Shown: positions 10,891 to 24,312 of the stretch, in pieces
Layout of the letters: each line of letters begins with the position of its first letter
Numbering within the stretch: the stretch's first letter is position 1
NCBI GenBank assembly: GCA_023678885.1
Contig: CM042983.1
Coordinates: 21,744,279-21,808,278, forward strand
Direction: 5' to 3'
From: Pogostemon cablin
Lineage: Eukaryota; Streptophyta; Magnoliopsida; Lamiales; Lamiaceae
DNA length: 64,000 nt
Translations under genes and position numbers: made by a program
The notes under the pieces: generated by a model
Seen by the model: the letters and a program-made list of their open reading frames with translations, nothing else
Database searches by the model: none
Told to the model about the DNA's origin: nothing

Positions 10891-11606
10891 TGTTGGTGTT
10901 CGATCATTTGGTTAACGTAAACCGTTAGGAGTCCATACATTTCTAACAAGCAGCGGAAGCAAGTAAAATAAGAAACGTATTACCTTTCACCAGGGTATGT
11001 TGAAGACGATGAATTCTTGCCACAGCCTGCGCAGCCTCACCGTTTTGGGCATAACTCTCTCATCTGATGTCGGATTTGAGTTATCTACGCGCCAAAACAA
11101 TCCTCTCTTCCGTGGATTTCCGTCAGTATTTCAAACATCCTGTTCTTATGTCTGTAAAATTTTATAAAAATCATAGAAGGTGGCGGACAACAGCAGCAAA
11201 CAACCTTCCAGTCTTCTGTTGCATTCCCAAGTCCAATCTCGACGTTGTGTGAGAGATGATCTTCGAGATCTTCTCATTCTGCTGTTCCCTTACCCTCCTC
11301 ACAGTGTTAGGCATGATTAATCTCATAGATTAGGGTTTCCGGACAGCTGAGATAACTTATATATGGGCTACAGTAGGAACCAGGAGGAGAAATTAGAGTT
11401 GGGCCTCCATTGGGCTTAAGTATCCAAGCTTAGCCCAAAGCTTATACTTAAGTCCAATAATAATAATTTATACCACTAAAATATTATTACTACACTGCCG
11501 TTCTAATCCCATAATTATGTTATGGGCTCCTTCTTATTATGAGCCCGTTAGTCTCCCCATGTTTAAGATATATAATATACATTAATTAATTAAGTTACTG
11601 ACAACT
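10891..11606 (-). repeat. Truncated 3' LTR of the copia element
   Basis: Bases 11189-11606 match 15097-15516 at roughly 93% by eye. Bases 10891-11188 have no match in the right copy and should be the LTR's distal end. The LTR's upstream ~680 bp (equivalent to 15517-16197) is missing, and RT coding sequence abuts at 11607. Confidence 0.7.
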
Positions 11607-12660
11607 CCTCTTAAGTCCTTCATTTCATACCGCTTTATCAACCATACGCATACGCCTGACAATACTCTTTCATTGTCTCCAATGAGCAATATATCATCTA
11701 TGTATAGTACAAGAAATACCACCACATTTCTGTCACTCTTTTCAATACACAAGACACATCCGCGCATTGGTTAAATCCATATGACTGGATTACCTTATCA
11801 AAATAGATGTTTTATATTCTTGAAGCTTGCTTTAGTCCATCAAGGAACACTTTTAAGCTTACACACAAAATGCTCTTAGCCTTTGCAATGAATCACTCTG
11901 GTTGCTTCACACAGATGTTTTCCTCAAGACTTTCAATCAGGAAAGCTGTCTTAACATCTATTTGCTATCCCTCATATCTCATATGAGTAGCAACAGATAA
12001 AAGAGTCTGGATCACCATAGGCATAGCTATCGGCAAACAGGTTTCCTCATAATCAAACATTTTCTTTCTGATTATACCTTTTCGCAACAAGCTTTGCTTT
12101 CAAGATTTTCACCTTATCATATGATCCTCTTTTATTTTATAGAGCCACTTCCAAATGGCTTTCACACCATCCGTAGTTCTACAAGCAGCTAAATCTAATT
12201 TAGAATCAATAGATCCTATTCTAGAAATCATTGCATCTTGCTAAGATATCGCATTTTTATGTTGTAGTATTTCGTCGTATCCGTGGGTCCATTCCATGTT
12301 TACTAGGGACCTAGTCTCATGACTCTTCCAAAATATATATCTTACGGGTTGTTGAACAACCCTCCCACTACGACAATGCACTACATTTAATTGTGTATCA
12401 GGCGTGACACGCGTTGTAGTTTACCTTGTGGTATATCCTCTTGTACACTTGGTACTAATACTTTGTGCTTTCCCTCTCACTTCCTTTAGAACAATTTATA
12501 CATGGGTTTATGATTTAATACATAGTCCTTTTTCCAAAAATCTAGTGTTTGTGTTAACAATTACCCTTCGATCTTTTGGACTAAATAAATTACCCTTCAT
12601 TTTTCTAGGATATCCCACAAAAAGACAAACATTCATACAAATTACTGTTTCTTAGGGCAT
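11582..12660 (-). pseudogene. Copia pol remnant: integrase-RT linker and reverse transcriptase
   Basis: The minus-strand translation near 12540-12650 reads a VGYPRKMKGNLFSPKD-like segment, then FLEKDYV and VQEDIPQ, typical of the copia linker after integrase. Further left it reads AIWKWLYKIK, DVKTAFL, and VLYIDDILLIGD (the copia RT catalytic YxDD box, as YIDD near 11690). There are many stops and frameshifts and RNase H is missing, so it is not functional. In an intact element this polyprotein copies the RNA into DNA. Confidence 0.75.
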
Positions 12661-12755
12661 ATCCATAAAATGAATTTAATAATTCCAATTAATTCATCAT
12701 CTATCTAATCATTTCCATATGAGTCTTTCTCTTATTAAGATTAGAAGACGTGTTA

Positions 12756-13430
12756 TTAATTACTATTTGTTGCATCCTTGGGATAAACATAATTTAAGAG
12801 TGAACAAATTATCGCCAACATACAACAACAAATTATAGCTTCATCCTTCATCTCTATGACCATGTCATTTAAATGAAATGGAGTATCTATCCATAAATGC
12901 ATAGAAACTGAAGTGAAATTCTTTCTATGAAAAATATACGTAAAACAATTTCTCAAAACCAAACGTTTATTCATATTGTGAGATAAATAAACAACTCCCA
13001 CTGCAATAGCCACTACTCTCGTAGAATTACCCATGTATATTATAATCTCATCATCACTTAGTTGCAGGCTTTTTGTGACTATGGTATCTACACACTACGT
13101 GTCAGTAATTGCCATCACTAATCATGCTTCAACGATTAGTGAATGAGAAGCTAACTTTATTCACATCTTGATGAAATTAGATTTAATTCGCCATGTGTTT
13201 TTTCAGAAGTTCCCCACTATATACAACCTCTCGTATTTCAGGTAGAACTTACTCAAAACATCCAGGCAAACTACGGAGAATTAAATTGACCAAGATTTCC
13301 CTTCAATTTCTACTCCAAGCTTTTCAATTCATTCATCAAGTCAACCATGACTTCTTGCCTTTTAACCTCACTCAAGTATCCGAAGAGTTCCATGAGACCA
13401 TCATATTTCTATAAACCTCTCACCTCTCTA
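12756..13430 (-). pseudogene. Copia gag/protease remnant
   Basis: The minus-strand frame 13034-12756 reads GNSTRVVAIAVGVVYLS, then LRNCFTYIF, then NFTSVS. This corresponds to the copia protease to pre-integrase region (GNG.RVAAVAVG..., L.DCLYVP...). Bases 13190-13414 on the minus strand carry a gag-like FGYLSEVKRQEVMVDLMNEL stretch. A zinc knuckle is not recognisable. Heavily mutated. Confidence 0.6.
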
Positions 13431-15096
13431 CTAGAGACTTTAATAGGCATCACAGAATATTCTTAGTAAGAACACATATTTATATTTTCTTAAGCAGCAA
13501 AATTCAAAAACAAGATTCTTTTCTAATCTCTAATTTTGGACCAGTAAATATAATTTATTTTAGTAAACAATAAGCGAGATAAAACTATTTAAAATGATAG
13601 AGAGTCACAAATAAATACACCAATCAAATCTTCGAATTTATCCATTTATATTGATTCTCTCAAAACAATATAAAATATAAATTCACCGACATCTCAAGCA
13701 CCGTGAGTCTGCAAGCCACGATAGTGTGGACATTTACAAACCCGAACATTTATAAGAGAAGGTTTTACCCATTAATTTCATTTGTCAACCTAACCTCATG
13801 ACAAAATAATTAATAGTCGGTTCCTCTTTAGCCATACAAATAAAAGTAGTGACTCCGATGGGGAGGATACTTATTATTTACATCTAAGTGTATACCATTA
13901 TTTGATCCCAAGTCCATTGCGCAAGCTTATGTGCCTTACAGATGGAGAAGTACACACGCGCTCGGATAACTTCCTACAGCCATCAATTATAAGTTGGTAC
14001 AGTGATCCGCAGATAAACTCATCTGATGGGGAGGAAGGCACTATAGCCAACGCGCAAATTCATGTGCATCACATTACAAATAATAATTTAAAGAAGTCTG
14101 TTCCAGCAATCCATGAATAAACTCATCCGATGGGGAGGAAGACTCTAATGCCGACGCGCAAGTTTATTCACATTGCTAACAAACCAATAATGGAGGCCGC
14201 GAAATTTTTTTATCAATCCCCTCTCCCACTTAGTTATTTAACACCGAAGATTTTTAACATGCATATAATATTAAAAAATAAAATACGCAACCTAGCATGC
14301 TCCTATTACGGTAAATAAGGTAGTAAATCACAGAGAACACACATACATATATAACAATAATTAATTAATTAAATCAATTATAATCAGTTATATATTAGTA
14401 AATTCGATTGTTCACCACCAAGCACGAATGCGGGCAACACAGATGGGGGTTGATCTCCCCGCTGAAGTCGTGGGGTTTAACCTTCCCACCGAGGTCGCAG
14501 GGATCGACCTGCCTGGTCAAGTCACGGGGCTCGGGGCAGCGCCCCAAAATCAAAAAAAGTGATCCGGAACTAGCACGCCTGTCTGTCCGCCTATTACACG
14601 CTATGCATATCACGTGCACACAACCGTGCGCAATAAGCACGCCATCGTGCATTTACTCAGCACTACGCACGCCTCCAAGCGCCAACCGTGTGGCCTACTC
14701 CCCATCATGCGCGGCGATGATTTCCCACCGTGCATCCCGCTCACCACCATGCATCCTGCCTTGTAAATAGCTCGTCCATGCCGTGCCTTTCGTGTGCCAG
14801 CAACCTGCAGCCAGCCTGGAAAGTTACCGCAGCATCCAGCGTGCCCAGCTGTCCGTCAAATGTGCATGCCAAGCCATGCGGTCATGCCGACGTCTTCTAG
14901 CCAAGCTGTACTCTTTCGCCGCCCGTGCATGTTCTTGTCCAGCCCGCCCAACTTCCGCATAGCCTCACGCCCAGCAGCCTCCATTAGCGCCCAGCAATCT
15001 GCTTCAGCGCTCGCTGGCAATGCCCGGCTGCATCATTCGGCATGCCGCTTGGCATCAAGTGCCTCACACGTTCACATACGGTATCCAATGTGCGGC
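13431..15096 (-). other. Copia non-coding and GC-rich leader/LTR-proximal region
   Basis: No gene I can support. Bases 13680-14170 contain repeated GACTCCGATGGGGAGGA-like segments (about 13853 and 14127). Bases 14420-15090 are GC-rich, with a GGGGCAGCGCCCC palindrome near 14530. The ORFs there (14408-14770, 14794-15243) lack recognisable domains and are probably compositional. The GC-rich block is absent next to the left LTR, so whether it belongs to the 5' LTR or was acquired later is unclear. Confidence 0.45.
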
Positions 15097-16197
15097 CCAG
15101 CAACAACAAACAACCTTGCAGTCTTCTATTGTATTCCCAAGTCCAATCTCGACATTGTGTGGGCGACGATCTTCGAGATCTTCTCATTTTGCTGTTCCCT
15201 CACTCTCCTTACAGGGTTAGGCGTGATTAATCTCAAAGATTAGGGTTTCCGGACAGTTGAAATGACTTATATATGGGCTACAGCAGGGACCAGGAGGAGA
15301 AATTAGAGTTGGGCCTCCATTGGGCTTAAGTATCCAAGCTTAGCCCAAAGCTTATACTTAAGTCCAATAATAATAATATATACCCCTAAAATATTATTAC
15401 TGCACTACCGTTCTAATTCCATAATTACGTTATGGGCTCCTTCTTATTATGAGCCCGTTAGTCTCTCCATGTTTAAGATATACAATGTCTATTAATTAAT
15501 TAAGTTACTGACAACTATATTAATTAATATCTCATCCGAGAGTAGTACCACTCAACCTCATTATCATGTCGGAATAAATCCACCTGCAGGGTTTACATGA
15601 TAATCCTTATGAGCTCCTCAAGGGGTCATTATCAACCTATGACGGACACAGATTCGTTCTACAATCAACAGCACACCATAGAGACAACACTATTTCCCAA
15701 CTCACCGAGTTTGTTGATTTAATTACATGTAAATCTCACCCATTGATGAATCAAAGAAATACATACTGTCTTACATGTCGAGGTTATTGTATAGGGATTA
15801 AGAGCATGAACATCCATAATAACTGAGATCAAGTTCTCCTATAAATCAGTATAAGTCGAACGATCTCAAGCGGTCCTGCTCAATACACGCAAAGTGCACT
15901 AATGTGATTCTATAGCCAAGATAAGTTAATACCAAACCACACTACAACCATCCTGATAGTGAGTCCCTGTCTATCTCGGTTGTGAGCATCTGTTTATACT
16001 TTATAAAGAAACCGATAATATAATCTTCTGCGTGTTGTCGCACAACATATTATCTACAGTATAATGTAAGTGGACTATTGCATCGTACTTATAAATAAAT
16101 TATAAGACGCAATTATTTGATCATATGATTCTCATTTCAAATAAATTGTTATAACATTGTTCATACTAAAGCTAGACTTTTAGCATACAATCCAACA
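15097..16197 (-). repeat. 5' LTR of the copia element (upstream part and core)
   Basis: On the minus strand it starts TGTTGGATTG at 16197 and continues through the shared core ending near 15097. It is non-coding. Bases 15517-16197 have no counterpart in the left LTR. Confidence 0.65.
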
Positions 16198-16507
16198 CTT
16201 TTTACACATTGTCACACAACATAGCTATAGCTCGTTTCTTGCTTCTATCTCTTCTACTTTGCATTTCCATTGCAGTTAATGGGTTTCACTCACTGCCTCC
16301 TGCACCCACTCACCTCAACCACATCCACCCTCCAACCCCCCTCCTATTCTACTCATCCACCCGTGAAGTCGCTGATTCCTCCACCAGTAAGAAAGAAGGT
16401 GGCTATCTAGGGCATTGTATCCTACAAATCCTATACGTAAACCCTTATTCTAGGTGGAATCATGAAGCTGCAATGCAACAACACAAAGCATGGATTGATA
16501 GAGTAAC
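16198..16507 (+). pseudogene. Ole e 1-like pseudogene copy 3, 5' part
   Basis: Reads signal-peptide-like FLLLSLLLCISIAVNG, a Pro/His-rich linker and remnants of the Ole e 1 domain start. Its last codons before the insertion correspond to the NN.KHGL.E segment of copy 1. The start codon position (16209) is TTG. It is interrupted at 16507 by the chromovirus and resumes at 24313. Confidence 0.82.
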
Positions 16508-17019
16508 TGACACGACCCATCTTACATAACTTATAATTCAAATACTAATTACATAAACATCATTATTATAAAAACCTGTATATATTTTTTTTCACAGAAT
16601 ATATTAATAACCAAAACCATCACACCAGTTCAACATACGTAACTGGTTTCTGACAACACTTCAAACCACCCAAACTTGTGATAATATTATTATATTACAT
16701 AATAAAACATCAGTGGAAACAAAATAAACCCACGGCCTAGCCCAACAGATCGTCATCTATGTACATCCGCTCAAAACTTTGAAGGAGCTCCACAACGTGT
16801 ACAACACACCACATACTCAATCATCATCAAGCTCACCCACAATGCACAAACTAGTGAGACAAAAATCTCAGTAAGTAGAAATCATGCATGACAGTGCATG
16901 AAAATGCATTTATTTTTCTATCACCTATTTCCTAATCTTTCTAGTTGGTCTTTTTTATTTTAAAAATTATTCACGTTGCGGGATCCCCATGACATATTTA
17001 TGATATGCACCCAAATGAG

Positions 17020-17190
17020 CTCAATGGAGATGATTTTTCCAAACCCCGAATATAGTGCAAGAATGATTTTTTTCGAACCCTGGCAGAGTGTTGGGGATAA
17101 TTTTTCTGAACCAGAATAAAGTATTGGGAATGATTTTTCCGAACCCATAATAAAGTGTCGAGAATAATTTTTCCAAACCCTGACAGAGTG
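17020..17190 (-). repeat. LTR tandem repeat, 5 units of ~36 bp
   Basis: The core on the minus strand is GGTTCGGAAAAATCATTCCC or a close variant. There are five units here, seven at 22618-22850 in the partner LTR, and four in each LTR of the younger element. Confidence 0.8.
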
Positions 17191-18257
17191 CATATATAGT
17201 GGCCGCACACACCATTAGTATCTTATTAATTTTGGTGAAAACACTTTTCATGATTATGCATGGTATGCAACCAGGACAATTAAATATGCATCATAAACCA
17301 TTTAGGATATCAATATCAACATTTTATCAGAATAAAACAACAACTTAACTTCAATTCACACAGATCCACTTCTGGAATAACAACTTCATCTCAATCACAT
17401 AGATCCATTTATAGAATAACCACTTCACCTTGGATCACACGGGTCCCTTTTTAGAATAACAACTTCATCTCTGATCACACAGATCCTTAATAACCAATAT
17501 CTTCTCAAATCATACAATTATATTTTCAACAGTTTCCAATAACACAGATCTATATATGACAATGATATTATTTCAAATCACATAAATCCACAACTTGTAT
17601 CACCAATTAACCCAAAATAAATCATAACGTAATTAAACTAATCAAAAATAATTTATGACATAATTATCACATATTAGTCACAAATAATTCACACACAACA
17701 TGTTTATGCATTGTAGTTGGACTTCTACTTACCTGGACTCCGACAATATTAACATTATAGACCCGTGATGAACCATAACTAATTTCTTCCTTCCCGTTCC
17801 GGCACGCACTTCTCCTTTCCCCTCTCTCTCTCTTCCTCTCCTTCACTTTCTTCTTTTTCTCTCTTCTTCTCTTTTTTTCTCAAACCTTCACTTTTTTTTC
17901 GTAGTAACTATCGCTGCTTCCCTACTTCTTCAACCCAAATGGGTTATATATAGGGGTAAATTTAAGTAATCCAATCCCCATTATTATTATTAAAAAAAAT
18001 GTTTGTGGCTAATAATGTATTGTAGATTAATTGCTAGGGAGAAGCCACGTTCATTGCCAACCCTCGCATACGTTTATGCCACGCTTTCTCACATCACACC
18101 TCTTAAAGTGTGAGATAATTAACCCGTATTTATCTAATATTAATGCATGAGCCACGTCTATATAAATTGTATAATACACTTAATGTAATAATGATCAACT
18201 CATGTTTATAATATAACAATTAGTAATCTACGTATTACATGCTAATCGTGTGACTTC

Positions 18258-18259
18258 GA

Positions 18260-18312
<53 letters not shown>

Positions 18313-18313
18313 C
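18258..18313. repeat. (ATT)n microsatellite
   Basis: About 18 uninterrupted TTA/ATT units in the left LTR. The right LTR has only about 8 (23908-23934). Confidence 0.95.
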
Positions 18314-18729
18314 CATTATGAATACACGTGCAATACTTAATAGCTAAGATATGATATATTTACAAATTAATATACATACGTGTACACTTTCTTACTACTA
18401 TTATTATTACGAGAACACGTGTGATACTTAATAATTAATAAAAAGTGTATTTATACACAAAAAATAATTTACTCATATATCTAAATTAATGCACGTAAAT
18501 ATTTATGCACACATATATTCACATATTATCACCATTTTTATCACAGATGTCTCAAATAAAATGTAAAGATAAATAAAATGTAGAAATAATTGTCACATAA
18601 TTTCCACATTATTATCAGATAATTATAAAATGCACATAACACAAATTAAATTATATTGGCACATGAGTAGTGAGAAGCTCGGGTATCATATCCTCTCCAC
18701 CTTAAAAATATTTCGTCCTCGAAATTTAC

Positions 18730-21700
18730 TTACCTGAAGAGTTCTGGATACTTAGCCATCATATCATCCTCTCTTTCCCAAGTAGCCTCTTCAACTAATT
18801 GGTTCCTCCATAACACCTTCACTAATGGTATCTCTTTATTTCTGAGCTTCTTCACTTCTCACCGTAAAATCTCAACTGGTATCTCCTCATAACTCAAATC
18901 TTCTTTCAACTCAACTGGTTCATGCCTGAAAACATGAGATGGATTCGGAACATACGTCCTCAATACATACACATAAAATACGTCATGTACTCTAGACATC
19001 GATGCTGGTAACTCTAACTTATAGGCAACATTTCCAACTCTCTCAATGATAGTGAATGGACCAATATATCTTGGACTGAGTTTTCCTTTCCTTCCAAACC
19101 ACATTATTCTTTCAATAGAGATACTTTCAAGAATACCTGATCACCCACTTCAAATTTTAACTCTCTTCTCTGTTTATCTGCATAACTCTTTTGCCGATCC
19201 TGAGCAACCTTCATCTTCTCTCGAATACGAGTAATAGCTTCTGACATTTCAAGAATCAAATCTGGACCCAAAAGTTTCTATTCTCCAACTTCGTCCCAAT
19301 GTAATGGAAATCTACACTTCCTCCCATACAATGCTTCATATAGTGCCATCCCGATAGTAGACTGATAACTGTTGTTGTACGAGAACTCTATCAAAGGTAA
19401 AAATTTACTCCACTGACCTTGAAAATCTAACACACATGCTCTGAGAATATTCTCTAAAATCTGTATTGTACGCTCTGATTGACCATCTGTTTATGGATGG
19501 AATGTTGTACTGAAAAATAACTGTGTTCCCAATGCCTTATGCAAACTCTTTCAGAAAGCAGACAAGAATCTCGTATCTCTGTCCGACACAATGGTAAGTG
19601 GTACTCCATGGAGTCTGACAATCTCTTGGATATACAGCTGTGCATAGCGATCCTTAGAATACGTAGAATAAATGGGAAGAAAATGAGCTGACTTAGTCAA
19701 ACGATCCACAATAACCCAAATGACATTATGACCTTTTACTGTCTTTGATAGCCCAGTAACAAAATCCATAGTGATATTCTCCCACTTCCACTCTGAAATA
19801 AATAGAGGCTGCAAAGTTACTGTTGGTCTCTGATGCTCAGCTTTGACTTGCTGACAAGTCAAACATTGCTCCACATATTGAGCGACATCTCTTTATCCCT
19901 GGCCACCAATAATGTGACTTCAAATCTCTATACATCTTAGTAGCTCCTTGATGTATAGAGTACGATGTTGAATGAGCTTCTATCATCACTTCCTTTCGAA
20001 TGTCATCCACTTCAGGTAAACATAATCGACCTCTATAATGAATCACACCATCCTCTGTTAATCTAAAGTCAAAAGACTTTCCAGAGCTGATATTATACCT
20101 TATCTTATCAAATAATTTATCCACCTCTTGTCACTGTTGAATCTTATCCATCAAAGTTGGTCGAAGTGCCAGAGCTGCCATCTTTGCTTCCAACAATACT
20201 TCCTAAATGATCTCCACACATATCCTTTGTAAATCAAACAACTCTGGTTTCTGATTTATGGTCATAGCAGCTACACCCTGTATTGCCTTTCGGCTTAATG
20301 CATCAACAACCACATTGGCTTTACTTGGATAATAATTAATAACACAGTCATAGTCCTTCACTAGTTCCAACCATCTCTGCCTCATATTTAACTCTTTCTG
20401 AGTAAAGAAATACTTCAAACTTTTATGATTAGTATAGATCTCACAACGTTCCCCATACAGATAATACCTCTGAATTTTGAGTGCAAACACCACTGCAGCT
20501 AACTCCAAATCATGAGTTGGGCAATTCTTCTGGTATTCCCTTAACTGTCTGGATGCATATGCTATCACTTTCCAATTTGCATCAGTACATACCCAAGTCC
20601 ATTCTTTGAAGCATCACTAAAAACCTTAAAGTTTTCTGTCTCCATAGGAATAGTTAAGATATGTGCTGATGCCAACCGTCTCTTCAATTCCTTAAAACTT
20701 TGTTCACATGCCTCCCTCCATATGAACCTCACATTCTTTCTGGTCAGCTATGTTAATGGTGAAGCAATTTTAGAAAATCCTTCAACAAACCTTCGATAAT
20801 ATCCCACCAATCTAAGAAAGCTACGAACCTCAGTGGGATTTGAGGATTGTGGCCAATCATGGATTGCTTTTACTTTACTTAGATCCACTGAAATTCCTTC
20901 TCCTGATACCACGTGTCCCAAGAAAACAACTGGGTCTAACCAGAATTCACACTTCTTGAACTTCGCATACAACTGCTTTTCTTTCAGAATCTCTAATACC
21001 TTTCTCAAGTGCAGAGTATGATCCTCCTTATTCTTAGAGTAAATCAGAATATCTTTGATAAACACAATCACGAACTTAACGAGAAATTCTTGAAATACTC
21101 AATTTATCAAATCCATAAATACTGCCGGAGCATTTGTCAAACCAAATAGCATTACTAAGAACTCATAGTGCCCGTAACTCGTGATGAATGCAGTTTTCGG
21201 GATATCTTCCTCTTTAATCTTCAACTGATGATACCCCAATCTCAAATCAATCTTCGAAAAGATAGCTGCACCCTGTAGTTAATCGAGCAGATCATTAATA
21301 CGAGGTAATGGATACTTATTCTTGACTGTAACTTTATTGAGCTCTCGGTAATCGATGCACATCCTTAATGTGCCATTCTTCTTACAGATGAAAAGAATCG
21401 GTGCTCCCCAAGGTGAGAAACTAGGTTGGATGAGTCCTTCGTCTAGCAACTCTTGCAACTGTATCTCCAATTCCTTTAGTTCAGCTGGTGCCATTCTGTA
21501 TGGCGCTTTAGATATAGGAGCAGTTTCTGGTTGTCACTCAATAACAAACTCTATTTCTCGATCTGGTGGCAATCCTGGAAGATCATCTGGAAACACCTCC
21601 GGGTATTCACGAACTATTGGTACATCACTGAGAACTGGACACTGCTGCCCCTCAACATTCATCATGCTCACCAAATAATCCTCACAACCACTTTCCAATA

Positions 21701-21840
21701 ACCGTTGTACTTTGCTGCTGATATCACAGGAAATATAAAGTTCTTCTTAATCTCCAACAAAAGTGAATGGTTCTCCATCCAATGGCTGAAAAGTAATACT
21801 CCTCTTCTGACAATCTATTGTAGCACCGTAATTTGACAAC
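18730..21840 (-). pseudogene. Chromovirus pol remnant (protease end, RT, RNase H, integrase, chromodomain)
   Basis: Read right to left on the minus strand: a protease-RT spacer (21840-21500); RT start with WGAPILF and MCIDYRELNKVTVKNKYPLP (21494-21279); the RT palm and thumb (21071-20748, FIKDILIYSKN in place of the FIDD box); RNase H (20568-20203); integrase zinc finger with an intact CLTC pair and core with MDFVTGL and SDRDTRF (20124-19551); the integrase C-terminal GKLSPRYIGPF (19104-18859); and a chromodomain-like tail to 18730. At least six stops or frameshifts separate these parts, and the catalytic Asp of the RT box is replaced by Lys. Non-functional. Confidence 0.9.
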
Positions 21841-22082
21841 CAATGATATCATAATTATTCATACTTAACACAATCAAATATGCAAATAGTTTTACCTTCT
21901 TCACTACTTTTGCCTGTAGCACTTACTATGATTACACTATCTAGCTACGAGTCTTCTACCACATGGCCAATATAATTTATAAAACATATAACAACACAAA
22001 AAGAAAAATAATACTCACATGCAAAGCTGTGCTCCCAAGGACTGAGCTCATGTACATAGACAGTCTTTAGGACCCAAACCGT

Positions 22083-22094
22083 GCTCTGATACCA
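22083..22094 (-). promoter_or_regulatory. Primer-binding site, initiator tRNA-Met
   Basis: The minus strand reads TGGTATCAGAGC three bases inside the 5' LTR, complementary to the 3' end of plant initiator tRNA-Met. This is the minus-strand cDNA priming site. Confidence 0.9.
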
Positions 22095-22097
22095 CTC

Positions 22098-24312
22098 TGA
22101 CACGACCCATTTTACATAACTTATAATTCAAATACTAATTGACATAAACATCATCATTATAAAAACCTACATATATATTTTTTTCACAGAATATATTAAT
22201 AACCAAAACCACCACACCAGTTCAACATGCGTAACTGGTTTCTAACAACACTTCAAACCACCCAAACTTGTGACAATATTTTTATATTACATAACAAAAC
22301 ATCAGCGAAAATAAAATAAACCCACGGCCTAGCCCAACAGATCATCAACTATGTACATCTGCTCAAAACCCTGAAGGAGCTCCACAGCTTGCACAACACA
22401 CCACATACTCAATCATCATCAGGCTCACCTACAATGCACAAACTATTGAGATAAAAATTTCAGTAAGTAGAAATCATGCATGACAGTGCACGAAAATGCA
22501 TTTATTTTTCTATCATAAATTTTCTAATCTTTCTAGTTGGTCTCTTTTATTTTGAAAATTATTCACGTTGCGGGATTCCCACGACACACTTATGATATGC
22601 ACCTAAATGAGCTCAATGGGGATGATTTTTTCGAACCCCGAATATAGTGCCGAAAATAATTTTTTTCAAACCCTGGCAGAGTGTTGGGGACGATTTTTTC
22701 GAACCCCAAATAAAGTATTGGGAATGATTTTTCCGAACCCTGATAGAGTGTTAGGGACGATTTTTCTGAACCCCGAATAAAGTATTGGGAATGATTTTTC
22801 CGAACCCATAATAAAGTATCGGGAATGATTTTTTCGAACCCTAATAGAGTGCATATATAGTGGCCGCACACACCATTAGTATCTTATTAATTTTGGGGAA
22901 AACACTTTTCATGATTATGCATGGTATGCAATCAGAACAATTAAATATGCATCATAAACCATTTACGATATCAATATCAACATTTAATCACAATAAAGCA
23001 ACAACTTAACTTCAATTCACATAGATCCACTTCTGGAATGACAACTTCACCTCAATCACATAGATCCATTTATAGAATAACCACTTCTCCTTGGATCACA
23101 TGGATCCCTTTTTGGAATAACAACTTCATCTCGGATCACACAGATCCTTATAATCAATATCCTCTCAAATCATACAAATATATTTTCAACAGTTTCCAAT
23201 CACATAGATCTATATATGACAATGATATTATTTCAAATCACATAAATTCACAAATTGTATCACTAATTAACCCCAAATAATTCATAACATAATTAAACAA
23301 ATCAAAAATAATTTATGACATAATTATCACATATTAGTCACAAATAATTCACACACAATAGTTTATGCATTGTAGTTGGACTTTTACTTACCTAGACTCC
23401 GACAATAGTAACACTATAGACCCATGAAGAACCATAACTAATTCCTTTCTTCCCGTCCTGGCACGCACTTCTCCTTTCCCCTCTCTCTCTTCGTCTCTTT
23501 CTTCTTTTTCTCTATTCTTCTCTTTTTTTTCTCAAACCCTCACTTTTTTTTTCGTAGTAACTATCGCTGTTTGCCTACTTCTTCAACCCAAATGGATTAT
23601 ATACAAGGGTAAATATCGGTAATTCAACCCCCATTATTATTATTAAAAAAATATTTGTGGCTAATAATATACTGTAGATTAATTGCTAGGGGGAAGCCAC
23701 GTTCATTGCCAACCCTTGCATACGTTTATGCCACACTTCCACACATCACACCTTTTAAAGTATGAGATAATTAACCCATATTTATCTAATATTAATGCAT
23801 GAGCCACGTGTATACAAATTGTATAATACATTTTATGTAATAATCATCAACTCATGTTTATAATATAACAATTAGTAATCCACGTATTACATGCTAATCG
23901 AGTGACTTCGAATTATTATTATTATTATTATTATCCATTACGAATATACGCGCAATACTTAATAGCTAAGATATGATACATTTACAAATTAATATACATA
24001 CGTGTACACTTTCTTACTACTATTATTATTACGAGAACACGTGTGATACTTAATAATTAATAAAAAGTGCATTTATACACATAAAATAATTTACTCATAT
24101 ATCCAAATTAATGCACGTAAATATTTATGCACAAATATATTCATATATTATCACCATTTTTATCACGGATGTCTCAAATAAAATATAAAGATAAATAAAA
24201 TATAAAAACAATTATCACATAATTGCCACATTATTATCAGATAATTATAAAATATACATAAAAAAAATTAAATTATATTGGCATATGAGTAGTGAGAAGC
24301 TCGGGCATCACA
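22098..24312 (-). repeat. 5' LTR of the old chromovirus
   Basis: The upstream LTR in the element's orientation. It starts (minus strand) TGTGATGCCCGAGC at 24312 and ends at 22098 next to the PBS. It carries seven units of the ~36-bp repeat (22618-22850). Confidence 0.9.
22618..22850 (-). repeat. LTR tandem repeat, 7 units of ~36 bp
   Basis: Units alternate between GGACGATTTTTTCGAACCCC and GGAATGATTTTTCCGAACCC types on the plus strand. There are two more than in the partner LTR. Confidence 0.8.

Larger units (their letters stand above)
10891..16197 (-). mobile_element. Degenerate Ty1/copia retrotransposon
   Basis: The insert begins TGTTGG and ends CCAACA, the usual TG...CA inverted ends. The flanking 5-mers CTTAT (10886-10890) and CTTTT (16198-16202) differ at one base. 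Unit copies show the uninterrupted site. Minus-strand fragments run gag, protease, linker, RT (right to left), the copia order. A ~418-bp direct repeat (11189-11606 and 15097-15516) is the shared LTR core. The 3' LTR on the left lacks its upstream part and joins RT directly, so the 3' end was deleted or rearranged. Confidence 0.8.
16508..18690 (-). repeat. 3' LTR of the old chromovirus
   Basis: Aligns throughout with 22098-24312 and with the LTRs at 51569-53651 and 58372-60456. Its terminal CA reads TA (18689-18690). It contains a five-copy tandem repeat (17020-17190) and an ATT microsatellite (18258-18313). Confidence 0.9.
16508..24312 (-). mobile_element. Ty3/gypsy chromovirus (old copy), gag-deleted
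   Basis: A 7.8-kb element with LTRs of 2183 bp (left) and 2215 bp (right). Its ends, TGACACGACCC...ATCACA, belong to the same family as the element at 51569-60456. The flanking 5-mers GTAAC (16503-16507) and GTAGC (24313-24317) differ at one base. It has an initiator-Met tRNA primer-binding site and a degraded minus-strand pol. Gag and most of protease are missing between 21840 and 22060, where the sister element has about 1.4 kb of coding sequence. The LTRs differ by many substitutions and by repeat number, so it is older than the sister copy. Confidence 0.92.

Noticed and set aside
14408..15243. ORFs of 120 and 149 codons in GC-rich sequence
   Set aside because: No recognisable domain or gene structure, and they overlap ORFs in other frames. 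They lie in the non-coding part of a degenerate copia element.
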